Shown: positions 1-13,333, counted from the stretch's first letter. The stretch is 64,000 bases of DNA from Arenicola marina (GCA_964019135.1 OZ025249.1:35601759-35665758); one strand, 5' to 3'. Made by a program: numbers and translations. Notes: a model not told the origin generated them from the sequence alone.

Positions 1-325
1 TTGTACGGTCCATACCATGGGGCAACCATCAGAAGTATGCGACATGGCTAACGTGAATGTTGTTGACTACATCGCTGTTGAAGAACATCGGGGCCACAGA
101 CACTCTCCAGGGATAAGAAACGGAACGATACGTGGCAATACATCCACTCAGATACCCAAAACTCAATTCGCTATCGACTGAACTACTACGACGGCTAATC
201 CGCTGCGAGTGACAATATATACAAACACAAGAAGATGTTCATACCACGGTAAGGTTAATACACATTTACCGTTACGAACTGGACTGCACCTGTATCGGAC
301 AGTGATACCTTCCACGGTGACATAC

Positions 326-3300
326 CTTGACCTCCTGGGTACATACAGCGGAACGCCTTCCCCAGTTCTTCAGCTTGGATCTTGCCAGCAGGGGTCAGCT
401 CGCCGCCCCATTTCAGGATGAGCACCAGGGAGGGTTCCCGGGGGGCATCTGTTTGAAGGAAGTCAATACTTGGGTACAGATTGCGCGTTATTCAACGTCT
501 AACGTAAATATAGCTTAGAAGCGAACAACCTATTGCCACCATGTAAAGTAACACTTCATATACATCTGCTACTATCCAGCCCAGTTATCCTGACTCGAAC
601 CTTCAGAGCCACAATACGAGCCTATTCTATGGATCACTTCACTAGTTGGGTAGCAGATAAGAGTTACTGTTTCATTGTAAAAGTTTATGCTGTGTGAGAA
701 CTGTGATATAAACTACAAGAATGTAAAATTAATGTTTTAGTAGTTTGGTGCAACAAACAATTAGAATGAATCAGACAATATTGTATATAAGTTCTTTAAA
801 TTGGTTAAAGCGTAGTGGTTTGGAGTCGCTGGGTTGCGCTGAAGCCAGAGTCCGTTGAGGCGCCAGTGCGTGTTTTTGCCGTGCGCAGTTGCAGGCCCCG
901 ATCGCCGGAGTAACGTAGAACATTCAGAGCGTGACAAACCGGTAAAGCGGTTCTATAAATAGCCAAACGGCGGGGCTTCTGGGTCCAGCTGGTGCGCTTA
1001 AGCGCGCACTGCCGGTTCGACGGTAGTCTAGGTTTGGCGGTTTAAGTGATAAGCAGGCACGAAGCAGAAGACAATTCTGAGACAGAAAAGTACACTAGGA
1101 GGCAATGAAACAAAGAAGGTAGAGGGCATAAGAGCAATATTTTGGTTCACTATCAAGTCAGTGTAGAATTAAAGGTGACAATTAGAAAGGAAAGCAAAGT
1201 AAATGAATACAGCACCAACAGTAAGAAGCGAGGATAGCAGAGAAAGTAAAGTGATCATTCGAAGATAAACTGTCGGGAAACTTATACCAAACGTGGAACG
1301 TTGGCAGGAAAACGGACAAAAACAATGAATTTTTTACTTAGTCAAATATAAAATATCATACTCTCTAAAGAGAGCTTCAACAATTGGCTACGCACCATCT
1401 TCTGACGAGAAACATCGGTAGCCACTTGGTTGATATTTCAATTGAACCTTGCGATTGATTCCAGAGAAACTGTACCTGTGGCCATTGGGGTGCATTCCAC
1501 AGAGGAAGTAAAGAGACTACTAACTGTCAGAGTAAGATAGTCGCCAAATATCTCAGCGCCAATAATAAAAGTAAGGACACAGCCACTACGGGTGGCAGAT
1601 GCGGTGCAGTAGCCTGAAAATCGACAACGGTCATCCTATCCCACGTATCGCTGATATCAGCGGCTTAAGAGTGAAACAGATCAAACACTGCTGATGCACT
1701 GTTGTATTAAAGTTGGCAGGTGCCACAAAATGCAAGAGATATGCGCGAACAAGTCTATAACTATCACCGTTCGCCACTGATATCTGGCAACACAGAGAAA
1801 TCATGCAGTGCCAATTGTGCACAACACAAATTGATCACTTTAGAGGAAAGAAAGCAAACTAAACACGTCAAGCAATACTTCGAAGACATCTAGGCTGGAA
1901 AAGAAAAAAGCCAGAGTAGTTAGACGCATACGAAGAGAAGAAGTGTCGTACCACATGAGAGCACCAGTCCATGAGAGTTCACTTTACAGGATATGTCACC
2001 GAAACCATACATCAATACCAACCATCGTCATCTGAAGATTTCCTTGGTGCCCCTTGCGGTTGATACTTGAGCTGAACCTTACGATTTATCCCAGAAAAAT
2101 GCCCATACCTGCATGACAGCAAACTCAAGTCAGTACCATACGGAATAATGTATAGGACAGGTAGGACATAAAATTCATGTCAAAAGTCATATACACACAC
2201 TTTTCTCCACCGTACATTGTTCCACAGCATCACAACCAAGTATAGTCACTAACATGAAGCAACCCGAATAGTTGCGTTGGATAGAGCGTACCCGGTATAT
2301 CACTTAAATGAATTGATCAAAATTACACTTTAAATTAGTACCTTGTAGATTATATATACCTTGTTTACAGTAAAAACACCTACAATAATGGTTATTATTC
2401 TCTAACAACTCACATTTCAAGTACTGCCTTCAGTTGCTCCAGTTTCGATTTCTTCTCCTCGATATCTGGATCAGGTTTGAGATTGACTTCCGCCAGAAGG
2501 TAGCGGGCAATATCCAAAACCTCTTGAAGCTGTTTAGGTCGCTTTAGTTTGAGCTGCCCGGGCTTGTAGCCTCCATACTTCTCAAATAATTCGAAGAACC
2601 TGCAAAAGACATTTTTGAGGTCTTTTATGTCACAACGTGTATACCGTAACAATATCAACCAAAAATATCGTTAAATAGATATGACACTATGATGCTGACT
2701 TTACGATGCAGTCGACGCAATACGCTTAATTTGATTCTCATTACTTGCAATGGTTTGAAATGTACGGTAGTTTACGGTAGTAGCACGTAGTGCTATATTC
2801 TAGTTAGCCGGTACATACTTCTTGTGGCGAACTTCCATTTTCATCTTTTGCTTGGGTGTACGGTCCCCATGTCGGACAACCGCTATCACACAGCGCAGCT
2901 CCATCCTATTCTCCAAACAAGAATATCGCGTTATACATTGTTTATCTCCATAGTTCACTACCCGTTACCTCTCGTACATCATTTCAATAGATGTCTTACC
3001 ATTATCAAGAAGTTTGGTGCATTAAATAATTACATAAACCTTTACTTATTTCCGATATATCACAGTGTATATAAGTCAAAATCACATGAATCCAGCTTAT
3101 AATGACATACATGGTGCCGTAAGTCGTCGGTACAATTGGAATGTCTTCAGGTTGATAGGTGACTGAGTACGGTATGTGCAGTGTCGGAGCAATCTGCCGC
3201 AAAATCATGTTCCTAAGAATAAAATGCGTAAAATAAAATAATGTAGCATAGGTTAATTAAAAATAATTTTTAAATCGATAAACATATCTCCCCCGTGTCC

Positions 3301-6300
3301 CAAGACACATCTGGCCCATAAATGATTAATTATTTGCAAAAACAAGGGCAACATGGCGTCACAACTCTTTTACAACCGACACTTCGTAACAGATATGTCT
3401 TAAAATTAACGGTGGTAAACGTTCATACCCAAGTATTTTGGCACAATCATCATAATACTTCGGGGACGTCTTCACAAAGCTGAAGCCGTTGACATCACAG
3501 ACGTAGGACTTTCCATTGGCTCTAAGCAGGTCGAAGCCGCAAACCATTTGCTGAAAGAACACATGGAAAGGCGTAACCATAAGTTGTTGTTTTTTCCAAA
3601 TAGATATTAGACAAACATGTGAAATAGAATCTGAAATTATTTTTAAAATTAACTTAGACATATTATTGATCCATAGCGTACTTCCCTACCAAGGGAAGGG
3701 ACAGTTTTATTCCATACCCTTCTATTCTGTTAGGCTTTGCGTAGCAACCATTATAAATAAGAGAGTTGATAAAATTGTTGAGTTACGTCATGCAACATCA
3801 CGTGCAAATGCCAGGGATTGTGCCCATGACTTGTTCATCTGCAGTTCAGTCTGCTTACCAACAGTGCTTCGTAAGCTCCTCACAGTACATTGCACAAATT
3901 TGGGAAATTTCATATTGTCAGACACAATTTAAGTAATTTATCCGGTTATAGGCTTTTCTTCCTGTTTACGTATACAGCCATAAACCATAGCTTCCCTTAC
4001 CACGGAGTTTTATCACATCCGAAACCATATTAGCATGTGGGGAGAACTCCGTACATCTCCCGGGTGCATGGTTTCATAATATTCATATATACAAGATCGG
4101 AAAGTAACCATGCCATTTATAAACAGTAGCGGGAAAAAATTCATAATAAAAGAATTCAATACATAATCGAAAAATGAAGACGCTTGTCAGCAAGTATACA
4201 TAATTCCAACTTACTTTGAATGCAAGACAAACTTTTCTTGCGATGAGCTTTTCCTTGGCGGACAGCAGTACTGGATAGCGGATTTCCTTCCCGTCTTTGT
4301 CTCGCTCTACCTTGCCATCCAATGCGGGAGATTTTCGGGCCTCGGCGTGAGCATAGTCAGGCCCGACTGTATAAACCTAAGCACAAAACCACGTGATACA
4401 GAATAATAATATGATCATAAGAACCCAGCTATAGCGACAAAACATACATGAGAAAAAGACTTCGCGAGGGTCTTCCACGGAAAAAGTTGGAAAGGATGGT
4501 GGCACATAACCACTTCTTCGTCATGTTACTCTTTTCCTTCACGGTTATGAAGGTTGGAATGATATTATCAAAAAATGTTTCAAGCGTGAAATAACCAAAA
4601 GCCGAAGTTTTTTTCAAAATTTTCAAAAAAAGTCATCTTACCTTTACATCAGTGCCGTCAGTTGGCATGAACTCTTCGTAAATGAAAGAACCACTTGTCC
4701 TCACTGTGCTGATAGGCGAGTACACACTGCTTCTGCTTCCGATCTGCAGATCACAAATAAACATATAACATTGTAATAAAACAAGCTATCGTACATTAAA
4801 ACAACTTAATTGCTGTTTTCGTGTTACTTCAAAGTCAAAATAATTAAAGATAAAAAACAAGATCCACAGTACTGCTTACCTTTCTAAATAATCTCTGACT
4901 TCCGCCTCCAGCCGAGACAGGAAAGTATATGTAGACATTGTGGTTTTCGGCGTTTACGGGTTTCTCAACAAAGGGCTTATGGAAAACCAAGTTGTTGATT
5001 TCCATCGCATCCTCATTTTCAACATACGTAGAGTCTTCTGTAATTTAAAAGTTTTGGTAACGACAAAAATGTTACAAATCAAATGGCTTCATCAATTAAT
5101 GAGGGACTTGTCAATATTTTTATCATTGCTAACTAAACAAACGATGAATCTGATAATATATTCTGGTCGGAAAACTCGTACATTTTGAGCAGATCGATAC
5201 ATATACCGGTACATGTAACCTCACCCTCTGGCTCGTTTGCACCATCTCTATTCAGTACACAGTACGTAGGCTGGTCAATATTCTGTTCCTCCAAAATCCT
5301 ATGAACTTCCCTTCTGCAAAGACGTGTAAACGTTGTTAACGCACATATTCACAACACCACAGATGTAGGGGAAACGGGAAACGGCGCCTATTCTACGTTG
5401 GAAATATTAGTGGGGGGCAAGCGAATGCGAGCATGTAGGGGCGTGCCTGCCGCTTGGCCTGCAGCACCGTGTGTAGTGTCTGCGGGGGGTGCCGCGGGAT
5501 ATTCAAGACGGTTTTATGTTGGACATGTTCAGGGAGGCTCGACAACTATGTTCCTCGTAAACAGCTTGCAATGCAGTTCATACTAAAAATCACATTTATA
5601 ATTTAACTGGGAGAGGCGACCAGGCAACCAGGCACGAAGACGATATTGACGATAGTATTGCTGCGGTAATATAACAGTCAAAGGACCAACCGATTTTAAT
5701 CTCTTATATAATACAGAATGTTGTTCATCCAACCAATCTTCTCATTAAAAATGTTGCGCTCGATATTTCACTTATCCCCAAAAAGGTCGAAAAAAACCCC
5801 ATACAAATTTCATTACCTGTCCATGATACTGTATTGCATGTAAAGATCATTGATGAACATAGGTCTCCGAAGCTCTGCATATTTGACAGCCTTGTCCAAA
5901 GGAAAACCTTTCGAATGAAACGAGATCAGGCAGTCACACACGGGCCATTTCTCTACTGGCTGTTCCAGAATAGTCTTCTCCTCAAACACAATTATCCTCA
6001 GATGCTCAAACCGACATAGTCTTTCCAAGGTCTCTTGCATTGGTCTGGATTGTGACTTCTTGGACATGGCACAGACCCCGACAATAATCTGTCGTTCATC
6101 ACTGGAATCACTGTTGCACTGAAGAACAATAGAGACAGGAATTGACTTGGTGCAAATTACATGAAAAAAGGTAAATTTAAGTGGACTCTCTTACAAGATA
6201 AAGCAGACGTACACCCAGATACAAACCGTAAAGTTTCATCTGCTCCTCCATATAATGCATAAAAATACACATTTATGTTGTAAAAATTAATCTAAACAGT

Positions 6301-6879
6301 CACAGTAGATGTTTATTATTTTTAGTACATGTCACTGTGATAATTGCGGGAGGCTTATTCACTACATCTGGAGTGTAAATATATATCATCATAGGACTCA
6401 TTGTCACATTGCGTTCAACACATCACACCCTAAAAATGGTAGCAGTACATGTTAATTTAACATGTTTAACTGTCGTAACTGCTCATCTAAGCATATGTAA
6501 ACTGCTACATAGCATAGCCTATATTGCACGTCCAATTGCAAAACCAACAATCTGGTAGCATGCAGGTATAGTAACTTGATGTGCTTTAATAGGTAGGGTA
6601 CAATGATGTCTAAATAAAAGAATAACAAGTAAAATACAGTGGAATGTCCTTCCTTAATGTTAGAAGAAAGGCAAAAGCTTGAATACCGTCTTTCTTTTTC
6701 TACACACCACATATATATGGCCATGATATGAGCAATACCTCACTGGAGTCTGTCATACACTCCTCTCCACCCACAAAGAAATTTCTAGCTTTTCCAGTAT
6801 CATCTTCCGCTCTTGCAGGTTGCATTCCAGATAAATTTCTTGGAACATCTTGGTTGTCCAGACCCTGTTCGTCTGCCAT
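326..6879 (-). CDS. PPIP5K: PPIP5K, inositol hexakisphosphate/diphosphoinositol-pentakisphosphate kinase (5' part, 12 exon positions)
   Basis: Exons read right to left: 6879-6739, 6118-5817, 5313-5225, 5037-4880, 4743-4642, 4376-4215, 3550-3429, 3212-3111, 2905-2819, 2599-2414, then either 2108-2023 or 1475-1396, then 448-326. All joins have GT-AG borders and keep frame. The product phosphorylates IP6 and IP7 to inositol pyrophosphates in the cytosol. The first in-frame ATG gives about 47 acidic, divergent residues. The ATP-grasp kinase domain follows (about 55-385), with [30 protein letters not shown] and GFDLLRANG. The histidine-phosphatase domain begins with RHGDRTP at 404-410. About 553 codons are present; the rest of the phosphatase domain and the tail lie beyond the left edge, since the last donor (325-320) is followed by no further recognisable exon. 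Similarity to vertebrate PPIP5K1/2 is near continuous. The TTG at 6900 lies upstream in frame but is not used here. Confidence 0.95.
449..1395. other. PPIP5K intron 11b-12, with a GC-rich TATA-bearing patch
   Basis: No coding exon is visible. A GC-rich block at about 825-1040 stands out from AT-rich surroundings and contains TATAAATAG at about 954-962 on the plus strand, followed by an alternating GCGC-rich stretch. It could be a transposon or LTR promoter remnant. No terminal repeats were recognised. Confidence 0.35.
1396..1475 (-). CDS. PPIP5K: PPIP5K exon 11b, alternative copy of exon 11
   Basis: This 80-nt exon encodes [15 protein letters not shown], then [11 protein letters not shown]. 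It follows a CACAG acceptor and ends at a GTGCGT donor, with the same entry phase (2) and exit phase (1) as exon 11a. Thirteen consecutive residues, from FSG to KYQ, are identical to 11a, while the flanks differ and it is two residues shorter. Using both copies would break the frame, so they can only be alternatives. Expression is not shown; an unused duplicate is possible, but it has an open frame and intact splice sites. Confidence 0.75.
2023..2108 (-). CDS. PPIP5K: PPIP5K exon 11a, proximal copy of a duplicated exon
   Basis: This 86-nt exon encodes the conserved phosphatase-domain segment [16 protein letters not shown], followed by [12 protein letters not shown]. It follows a TGCAG acceptor and ends at a GTTGGT donor. 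It enters in phase 2, completing the ATG split after 2414, and leaves in phase 1. Its sequence is the closer of the two copies to vertebrate PPIP5K, so it is probably the ancestral form. Confidence 0.9.
5390..5560. other. GC-rich insert in PPIP5K intron 2
   Basis: About 170 bp of G-rich sequence sits between exons 5225-5313 and 5817-6118. It has an open frame on the plus strand (5398-5586) without recognisable homology. It looks like inserted repeat sequence rather than an exon of the host gene. Confidence 0.3.
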
Positions 6880-9800
6880 CCTATACTCTAGTGATGACAA
6901 GTACTAAGGATCACACCAAGTTACTTGTGGTACCTGAAAATACATCAAACCAAGACATGTAATAAACTGCAAGGCACAAAATACCAACATCTTGGTTGCA
7001 AGGTAACAACCTGCATTTTACTCTTTACTATGGAGACCACCACCATAATATATATTTTATTTCACATAATATACACATCGACTCAGTGCAAAATAACTAT
7101 TTCTGTAAATAAGTATGTTTTAGCTTCATATAAAATTGGCAAATCAGAAAAGTAATTACTGGTAACATTGAAAACAGTAAATAATCAGAGAAAGATAGCT
7201 CATACAGATATCATACTTTAATTCACCCATGCAGTGTCCAAAGAAAAAGGTAAGAATATGTTTATAGATTTTGTTTAGAAATATCTCAGGATTTATTAGA
7301 AATGAAAGCTAAGTTTAAAAAAATCAATATTAAGTAAGTGGCCCTGCTACCATTAATGTCAGGGAGGAAATTCATGAAATCAAACCCAACTATGATTTCT
7401 GGTAACCTCAAGTATTAGACTAGTCCTGACAAATACCTACAGAAGTATTTATATTAATTTGGGACTTTTTTTTATGTAAGCAGGCAGTGAGAATGCACCA
7501 TAAAGTACCCCTAATACTAATATATGTAGGAGCCGCACCCTGACTATTGCCTCAATACCAGGTTGGTATACAACCAGAACCATTTCTGGAAAACTACATA
7601 TTATAAGCCTGCACCTGGACATCGCCCACTCTCGACTCCCCTCCCCCACCCCACCCCCCAATATCCTCCCTTATACACCATCCCCTCCTGCTACCAAGCA
7701 CCATTTCGTGTGTCCCTGCTTGTCATAATCCCATCCGGCGAACCAAGCCAATTACTCTGGCATCAATTATACAAGCAGACACGCTTTTGCCTCTGACATC
7801 ACACCTCTTATCAATGGTCACACCAGTGGTTGGCTCTCCTGGCGAATCGGCAAAATGCTGTATTTAAAACTGCATCTGTATGCTATTTTTGTTGAAGGAA
7901 ACCCCTTAAATAATTCATAAACATATACAATTGTTGTGAGATTATTTGTTTCTGATACTTAGCACCTGGACTTAATTACCTACAGTAAACTGCCTATTTG
8001 AAGCCGCATATATATTAGAACCCGCACCCCAACTTTGGCCTCAAAACTGGATTGGCATGTACCCAGGACCATTTCCGGAAAACTACATATTATAAGTAGC
8101 ACCAGGACTTTAGCCTCTCGACCCCACCTCCTGTATCCTTGCCTAATCCTGTCCCACCAATGAAACCAATTAATTGTTTATACAAGCAGTCGCGACTACT
8201 AGCAACATTCACCTCTCCCTCTCCGATCGCAGCTCTTATCAAGTGTCACACCAGTGGCTCACTCTCCTGGCTCTTACTGCATATTTATGAATCACTGTCA
8301 TACCTACCCAGTATCAAATTTCTGTCTGGCACAATTAACTTATTGCATTTGGTGCGAGGCCGGCGGCAGCTGTATCAATTTATACCACCTGAAACCTGGC
8401 CTCTGATTATTGGTCTAAAATAAGTGTGGGTGGAGTCAGGGCAGTACTAATAAATAACAACCGTAAGTAGCTCATTGTCAGTCTTGATTGCCACAGTAAC
8501 AAAATGCCTGGGAAAAGAGCATCTGACTATGCAGCTTCCAAGTTGAATTATCTGCTGACTTATATGACATTATGGTGCAATAAATTATTTTGGCAACACC
8601 TGTAATTTTCGTATTACCTCCCCCCCCTCCGGCTTGTCTCGCCACGCTCACTTGAAATCGACAAAAGGCACCATTTAAAGCCACACCCTGACTTGCATCT
8701 CAATGTGATAAAAGCTTAGTTTGATTCTTGGCGCAAGTGCCCCCAGGCAAGCCTGCTTTCTAGGGGCACAACAGTGTCCATGCAAAGTTCTTTAGTAGGG
8801 ATGTCGGACGATTTTGAAAAATGCTGTTGTTTTGGACATATTATACATCATTGTCAAGGTTTTCGATAGAGAAGAACATTGGTGAAATCTAAATTGACCT
8901 ATCTTTTACCGCAAATGAATGACATGAAAAAATAACTTTTTCTGCCATATTTTGGCTAAATCTTTCCACCATGTTAAATTATACATATGTAGTATAATAG
9001 AAGCAACAGTTATTATTGATTAACTTATTTAGATGCTGTACATGAGATAAAATAAATATTTGCTGTGTTAGTGTGTAAAATTATGGATAATTTACATCTA
9101 ATTTTACAATAGGTCTATATATATCTTATATACCAAAAACATAATGACGCGGAAAGTAACAAATATTTAAAGTTATTCGATCAGTCGTTACTCCACAATA
9201 CATTTTTTTTTGCATAGTGCAGTGATATGAAAGATTGAGCAGGTTCAAGGAAATATATTTCAATAGTAATTAAATAATAATAATAATTAATTCTTGCATT
9301 AATCAGGCTTCAAAATGTAACAATGTTAGATCCTGGTATGATTTGCCTGGGAAACAACTGTTTGAATAGCTTTAAGACTAGATATAGTTTTGTGATGCAA
9401 GGTACCAATACAACTTATTTTGATGCGCACTCAGTCAAATGCCATATAATTTTAATAGTGATAAAATTAATTACCAGTAAATAGTAAATTAATAGTGAGT
9501 ACCAATAATAGGATAGTATTATTTAGGAAAAAAATGTAGAATAATGTTATACCTGATATTAGTTCTCTACAAGTATCTGCAGATCCCCTTGTTTTACATC
9601 CTCCTGCAGCTTATAGGTTTATACTGTGTGCTTGTTTTGATCACATACAACATTAAACCATTCAGAGAAGCCTGGCACCTGTGATACATCCCCGTTTATC
9701 AGACTGTTACTGTATAACATCACTTTTTCTTAATCAAATAGGCGTGTCATAATTATATGGGAAAATGACTTTCTTGTAGACCACATCATCAAACTTGTAC

Positions 9801-10700
9801 ATAATTATTTTCTGCTTTTTAACATGTCATCCACTTCTCATTCAGAGTTTAGGTTCAGTCACAGTGGGTCCAGAATGTTTTTCCAAAATATTTTGATCAT
9901 AACTTAACCCAGTTAAGGGAAGATGGCTGTAGATCTATGCATGAGCAGTTTTAATTAAATTTTGCAGGGGAAAATTGCTGTATGAGCAGCTTTAATCTAG
10001 TATTATAAAGACAAATATTTTATTTTATTGATTAAAATAGAATGTCACCAGGCAATAAACATTAAACTTGAAAAAAGGTCTAAATTCACAACTAAACACA
10101 AAACCGGAAGTGAGCGATATTGAGGGTAATCGTATTCATGGAGCAGACGCTTTGCGGCAGGTACATCTCAAATGCCATGCGATCTTTTGCGATCGTCTAT
10201 GGAGACAAGGTAACGATATTTTCGGTTAGAACTAGGTTCAAACTTACACAATAAACAATGCCTATGCTTGCCAAACTATAGTTTCAAATAAATGCTGGGC
10301 CCTTAAAATCTTGACTAAATTCAACTATAAATTAAGGTAACTTCTGATGTAGGTATGATCATAAACTTAGTTTCGCAAACATCTTTGAAGCTTCTTCTTT
10401 CTGTTAAAAAGGTCGGTTAAATCATATTGCCCCAAAATCCTTTGCAACATCCTTTCAATCATGTGACCTATGTCAAGAAACAAAATGGCCGCGCTCATGA
10501 TTTCTTGTCCAGCTCGCTAAGACAATCGTAAATATATCAACGGAATATTTGCACAAAGTTTTAACCAATTGTTCCTATGTATTCGAAAATTGCTTGGCTC
10601 AATTTTGATACCAAATACGGGTAGAATAGAACAATATTTCTTTGCGAAATATATGCAAAACCTGTATTTCACATGCTGTCAGAATAGCGCGGTTGCTGTT
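6880..10700. other. AT-rich spacer upstream of PPIP5K
   Basis: No gene is recognised. Short open frames here lack family resemblance and splice-consistent neighbours. The PPIP5K promoter and 5' UTR presumably start just right of 6880, but no TATA or CpG-rich block marks them. The 8700-8790 stretch carries a fragment of the fold-back family described at 10735-11960, and 9945-10010 carries an end related to the TTAA-flanked MITE with a CATACAGCAAT terminus. Confidence 0.5.
7500..8285. repeat. Diverged direct repeat, two copies about 510 bp apart
   Basis: The segment at about 7520-7860 recurs at about 8020-8280. Shared blocks include GGAAAACTACATATTATAAG and TCACACCAGTGG, in the same order and orientation. 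The copies differ at many positions, so this is an old duplication or two insertions of one repeat. The intervening sequence is unremarkable. Confidence 0.6.
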
Positions 10701-10734
10701 CGCGAATTCACTGACGTCCCTATCGACGCCAGTC

Positions 10735-11960
10735 GGGAATCGACTGTAGCCTTTATCATAACGTGTGCACGTATAATCATAGTACTTACGTATACATTTA
10801 TACATGTATATATTTTAGTATACATATACCTTGTTTTATCTTCTGACATCAAGAAAGTGCATCAACACTAGGTTGTTTTGGTTATATTTTCTTGAAGAAA
10901 CGTTGGGAGCACACAACTTTTCTCGACCAGCCGTCCACCATATTTGTTTTTGGCAGATGCCGGTGCCTGTGAATGCAACTAGGTCCCCCGCTCCGTTAGC
11001 ATATGATTCTCCGCTAGAGGGCGTTTTCAGACGCTCACTTTGAACTTAAGGACAACAGCAACGCCCTCTGTCACAGGTAATTCACTGTTACAAAGTTTGG
11101 AACCCAGGCTACAAATGATTTAAATGATGGCGGGACTTGCCAGGTGGCGCGGCATACGCATGGCGGTTGGTCGGGAAAAGACTATGCTCAAACATTTCTT
11201 CACAAAAATATAACCGAAACAACCTAGTGTTAATACACATTCTTGATATCAGAAGATAGAACAAGGTATATAGAATACGTAAACACTATGATTGTATGCA
11301 CACACATTATGATAAAGGCTACAGTCCATTCCCGACTGGCGTCTAAAGAACTTTGCATAGACACTGTTGTGCCCCTAGAAAGCGGGCTTGGGGGCACTTG
11401 CGCCGAAGTTGATTCCTGACTGGTGTCTAAAGAAAATAGCATGAACACTGTTATGCCCCTAGAGGAGCGGGCTTGGCGCAAGTGCCCCCAGGCAAGCCCG
11501 CTTCTCTTGGGGCACAACGGTAACAATGTTAAAATCCTTCGACGTTAGTAGGGAATCGACTGTAGCTTTTATTATAATGCAGGCGCGTAAAATAATAGTG
11601 CTTACATATTTTATATACCTTGTTCTATCTTCTGACATCAAGAAAGTGTGTCAACACTAGATTGTTCCAGTCATATTTTCGCAAACAAATGTTGGAGCAT
11701 GCGACTTTTCCCTACCAACCGCCATGCGTATGCAGCGCCACCTGGCAAATCCCGCCACCATTTGTAGCCTGGGTTCCAAACTTTGTAACAGTCAATGACC
11801 TGTGAAGGAAGGTGCTGCTGTTGTCCTTAAGTTCAAAGTGAGCGACTGACAAGGCCCTCTAGCGGAGAGTCATATACTAACGGACAGGAGGAACCAAGTC
11901 TCATTCACAGGTACCGGCATCCGCCCAAAACAAATATGGCGGATGGCTGGTCGGGAACTA
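10735..11960. repeat. Fold-back (long inverted repeat) element
   Basis: Sequence at about 10925-11345 reappears in reverse complement at about 11530-11955, around a centre near 11440 rich in GGGCTTG/CAAGCCC. Each arm contains a block with ACCTTGTTCTATCTTCTGAC and a block with CTAGAGGGCGTT or its counterpart. The block order (forward, body, inverted, centre, forward, inverted body) suggests repeated insertion or palindromic duplication of one element. No transposase is seen. Related arms occur at 13085-13315 and 35225-35487, and a fragment at 8700-8790. Confidence 0.75.
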
Positions 11961-12589
11961 GCCCAGAACCCTAGGCTGTGTGGGCTGAAACACAGCCTAG
12001 TCGCATTCCATAGTAAAATTCTGGTCTGGAACAACCCCATTTCAGGGTTGTTTGACTTTGAGCAAGTGTAGCTCTGATTCTCCGTTGCTGTGAGAAAATT
12101 TTTCTAACAGAAACAAACCTTAATCCTTTTCTTATTACTTCTTGACAAGTATAATGACTAATCACATAAGTAACCTTTCTTGAAAGGCAAAAATAGTCCA
12201 GTCTGTCACCAGAAATTCATATGAAAACATGTGTTTTCACTGACCCAATGACTGGGTCCCTGAACAATGAACCAATTAGCATGGCTTATAATATCATGTG
12301 ATGACCTTGCACATGTACAGTGATCAACTTCCTGTAAAAAAAATGGTGGCATGTTGGTGTCCATTTTGATGCCAGTAGGCAATTATGGCTCCCTTTGAAG
12401 AGTTTAAAAACTTTGGAAGAGTTCATACATCAGTAATTATATATAGAAAAGTACTTTTAAATTGTTGAAACTAATTATGATAGCTCTACTTAAACAATTC
12501 AATTTGTCATGTGAAGTTGATTTCTCAGTATAGAATGCTACATGGCTATGATTCTCCAACCATAGCCATGGATTCATGGCTAGTCTGGA

Positions 12590-13060
12590 ACAGTTGTGTG
12601 CTCCAACATTTCTTCGCGAAAATATAATTGAAACAGTGACTGGCTGCACTGAAATAAGACCCAACAGATTTACACTTACTTTCCTCTCTTTGCTGATTAT
12701 TTCTGTCTGTGTTATCCAAAGAAATATTCCATATGATGAAGCTCCATTGACTACAAACGTCAGCCATTTAACAAACTAAAACAAGGAGCGTGCGCGAAGC
12801 GTTACCTGGCAATGGTTGCCATTGGATGCAATTGAGACAATGGATACAGTACACGTGATAACAAGCACGTGCTCCTCCTTTTAGCTTATTAAGAGTCAGA
12901 CGTTTGTGGTCAATGGAGCTTCAATATATGGAATATTTCTTTGGATAACACAGACAGAAATAATCAGCAAAGAGAGGAAAGTAAGTGTAAATCTGTTGGG
13001 TCTTAGTTCAGTGCAGCCAGTCAGAAAATATATCAGTGATTGCTCCAATATTAACGAAGA
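12590..13060. repeat. Inverted-repeat element, arms about 135 bp
   Basis: The arm at about 12636-12772 is reverse-complemented at about 12905-13045. Both contain TTTCCTCTCTTTGCTGATTA or its complement. The loop has TTGCCATTGGATGCAATTGAGA, which recurs at about 41005-41035. The second arm recurs interrupted in 41080-41575. It is non-coding and probably a non-autonomous DNA transposon. Confidence 0.7.
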
Positions 13061-13084
13061 TATCGGCCAAAAGGAGTGTGAACG

Positions 13085-13315
13085 GCATTAATGAATTTGA
13101 GTATAGTGTTGACACACTTTTCTGATGTCAGATGATAGAACAAGGTATATAGAACACATAAACACTATGATTGTTCTAGCACACATTATAATAAAAGCTA
13201 CAGTCGATTCCCTACTAACGTCGAAGGATTTTAACATTGTTACCGTTGTGTCCCTAGAGAAGCGGGCTTGCCTAGAGGCACTTGCGCCTAGGGGAGAGGG
13301 GTCTAAGCAAGAAAC
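13085..13315. repeat. Solo arm of the fold-back family
   Basis: This stretch has the same block order as part of 10735-11960: ATGATAGAACAAGGTATATAGAA, then the ACAGTCGATTCCC block, then the GGGCTTGCC/GGCACTTGCGCC junction. It is a second dispersed copy. Open frames through it on both strands are by-products. Confidence 0.65.
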
Positions 13316-13333
13316 TTGCGCCAAGCCTAGGGG

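Noticed and set aside
3666..3932. 88-codon plus-strand open frame in a PPIP5K intron
   Set aside because: No homology; it is antisense to an intron between well-defined exons.
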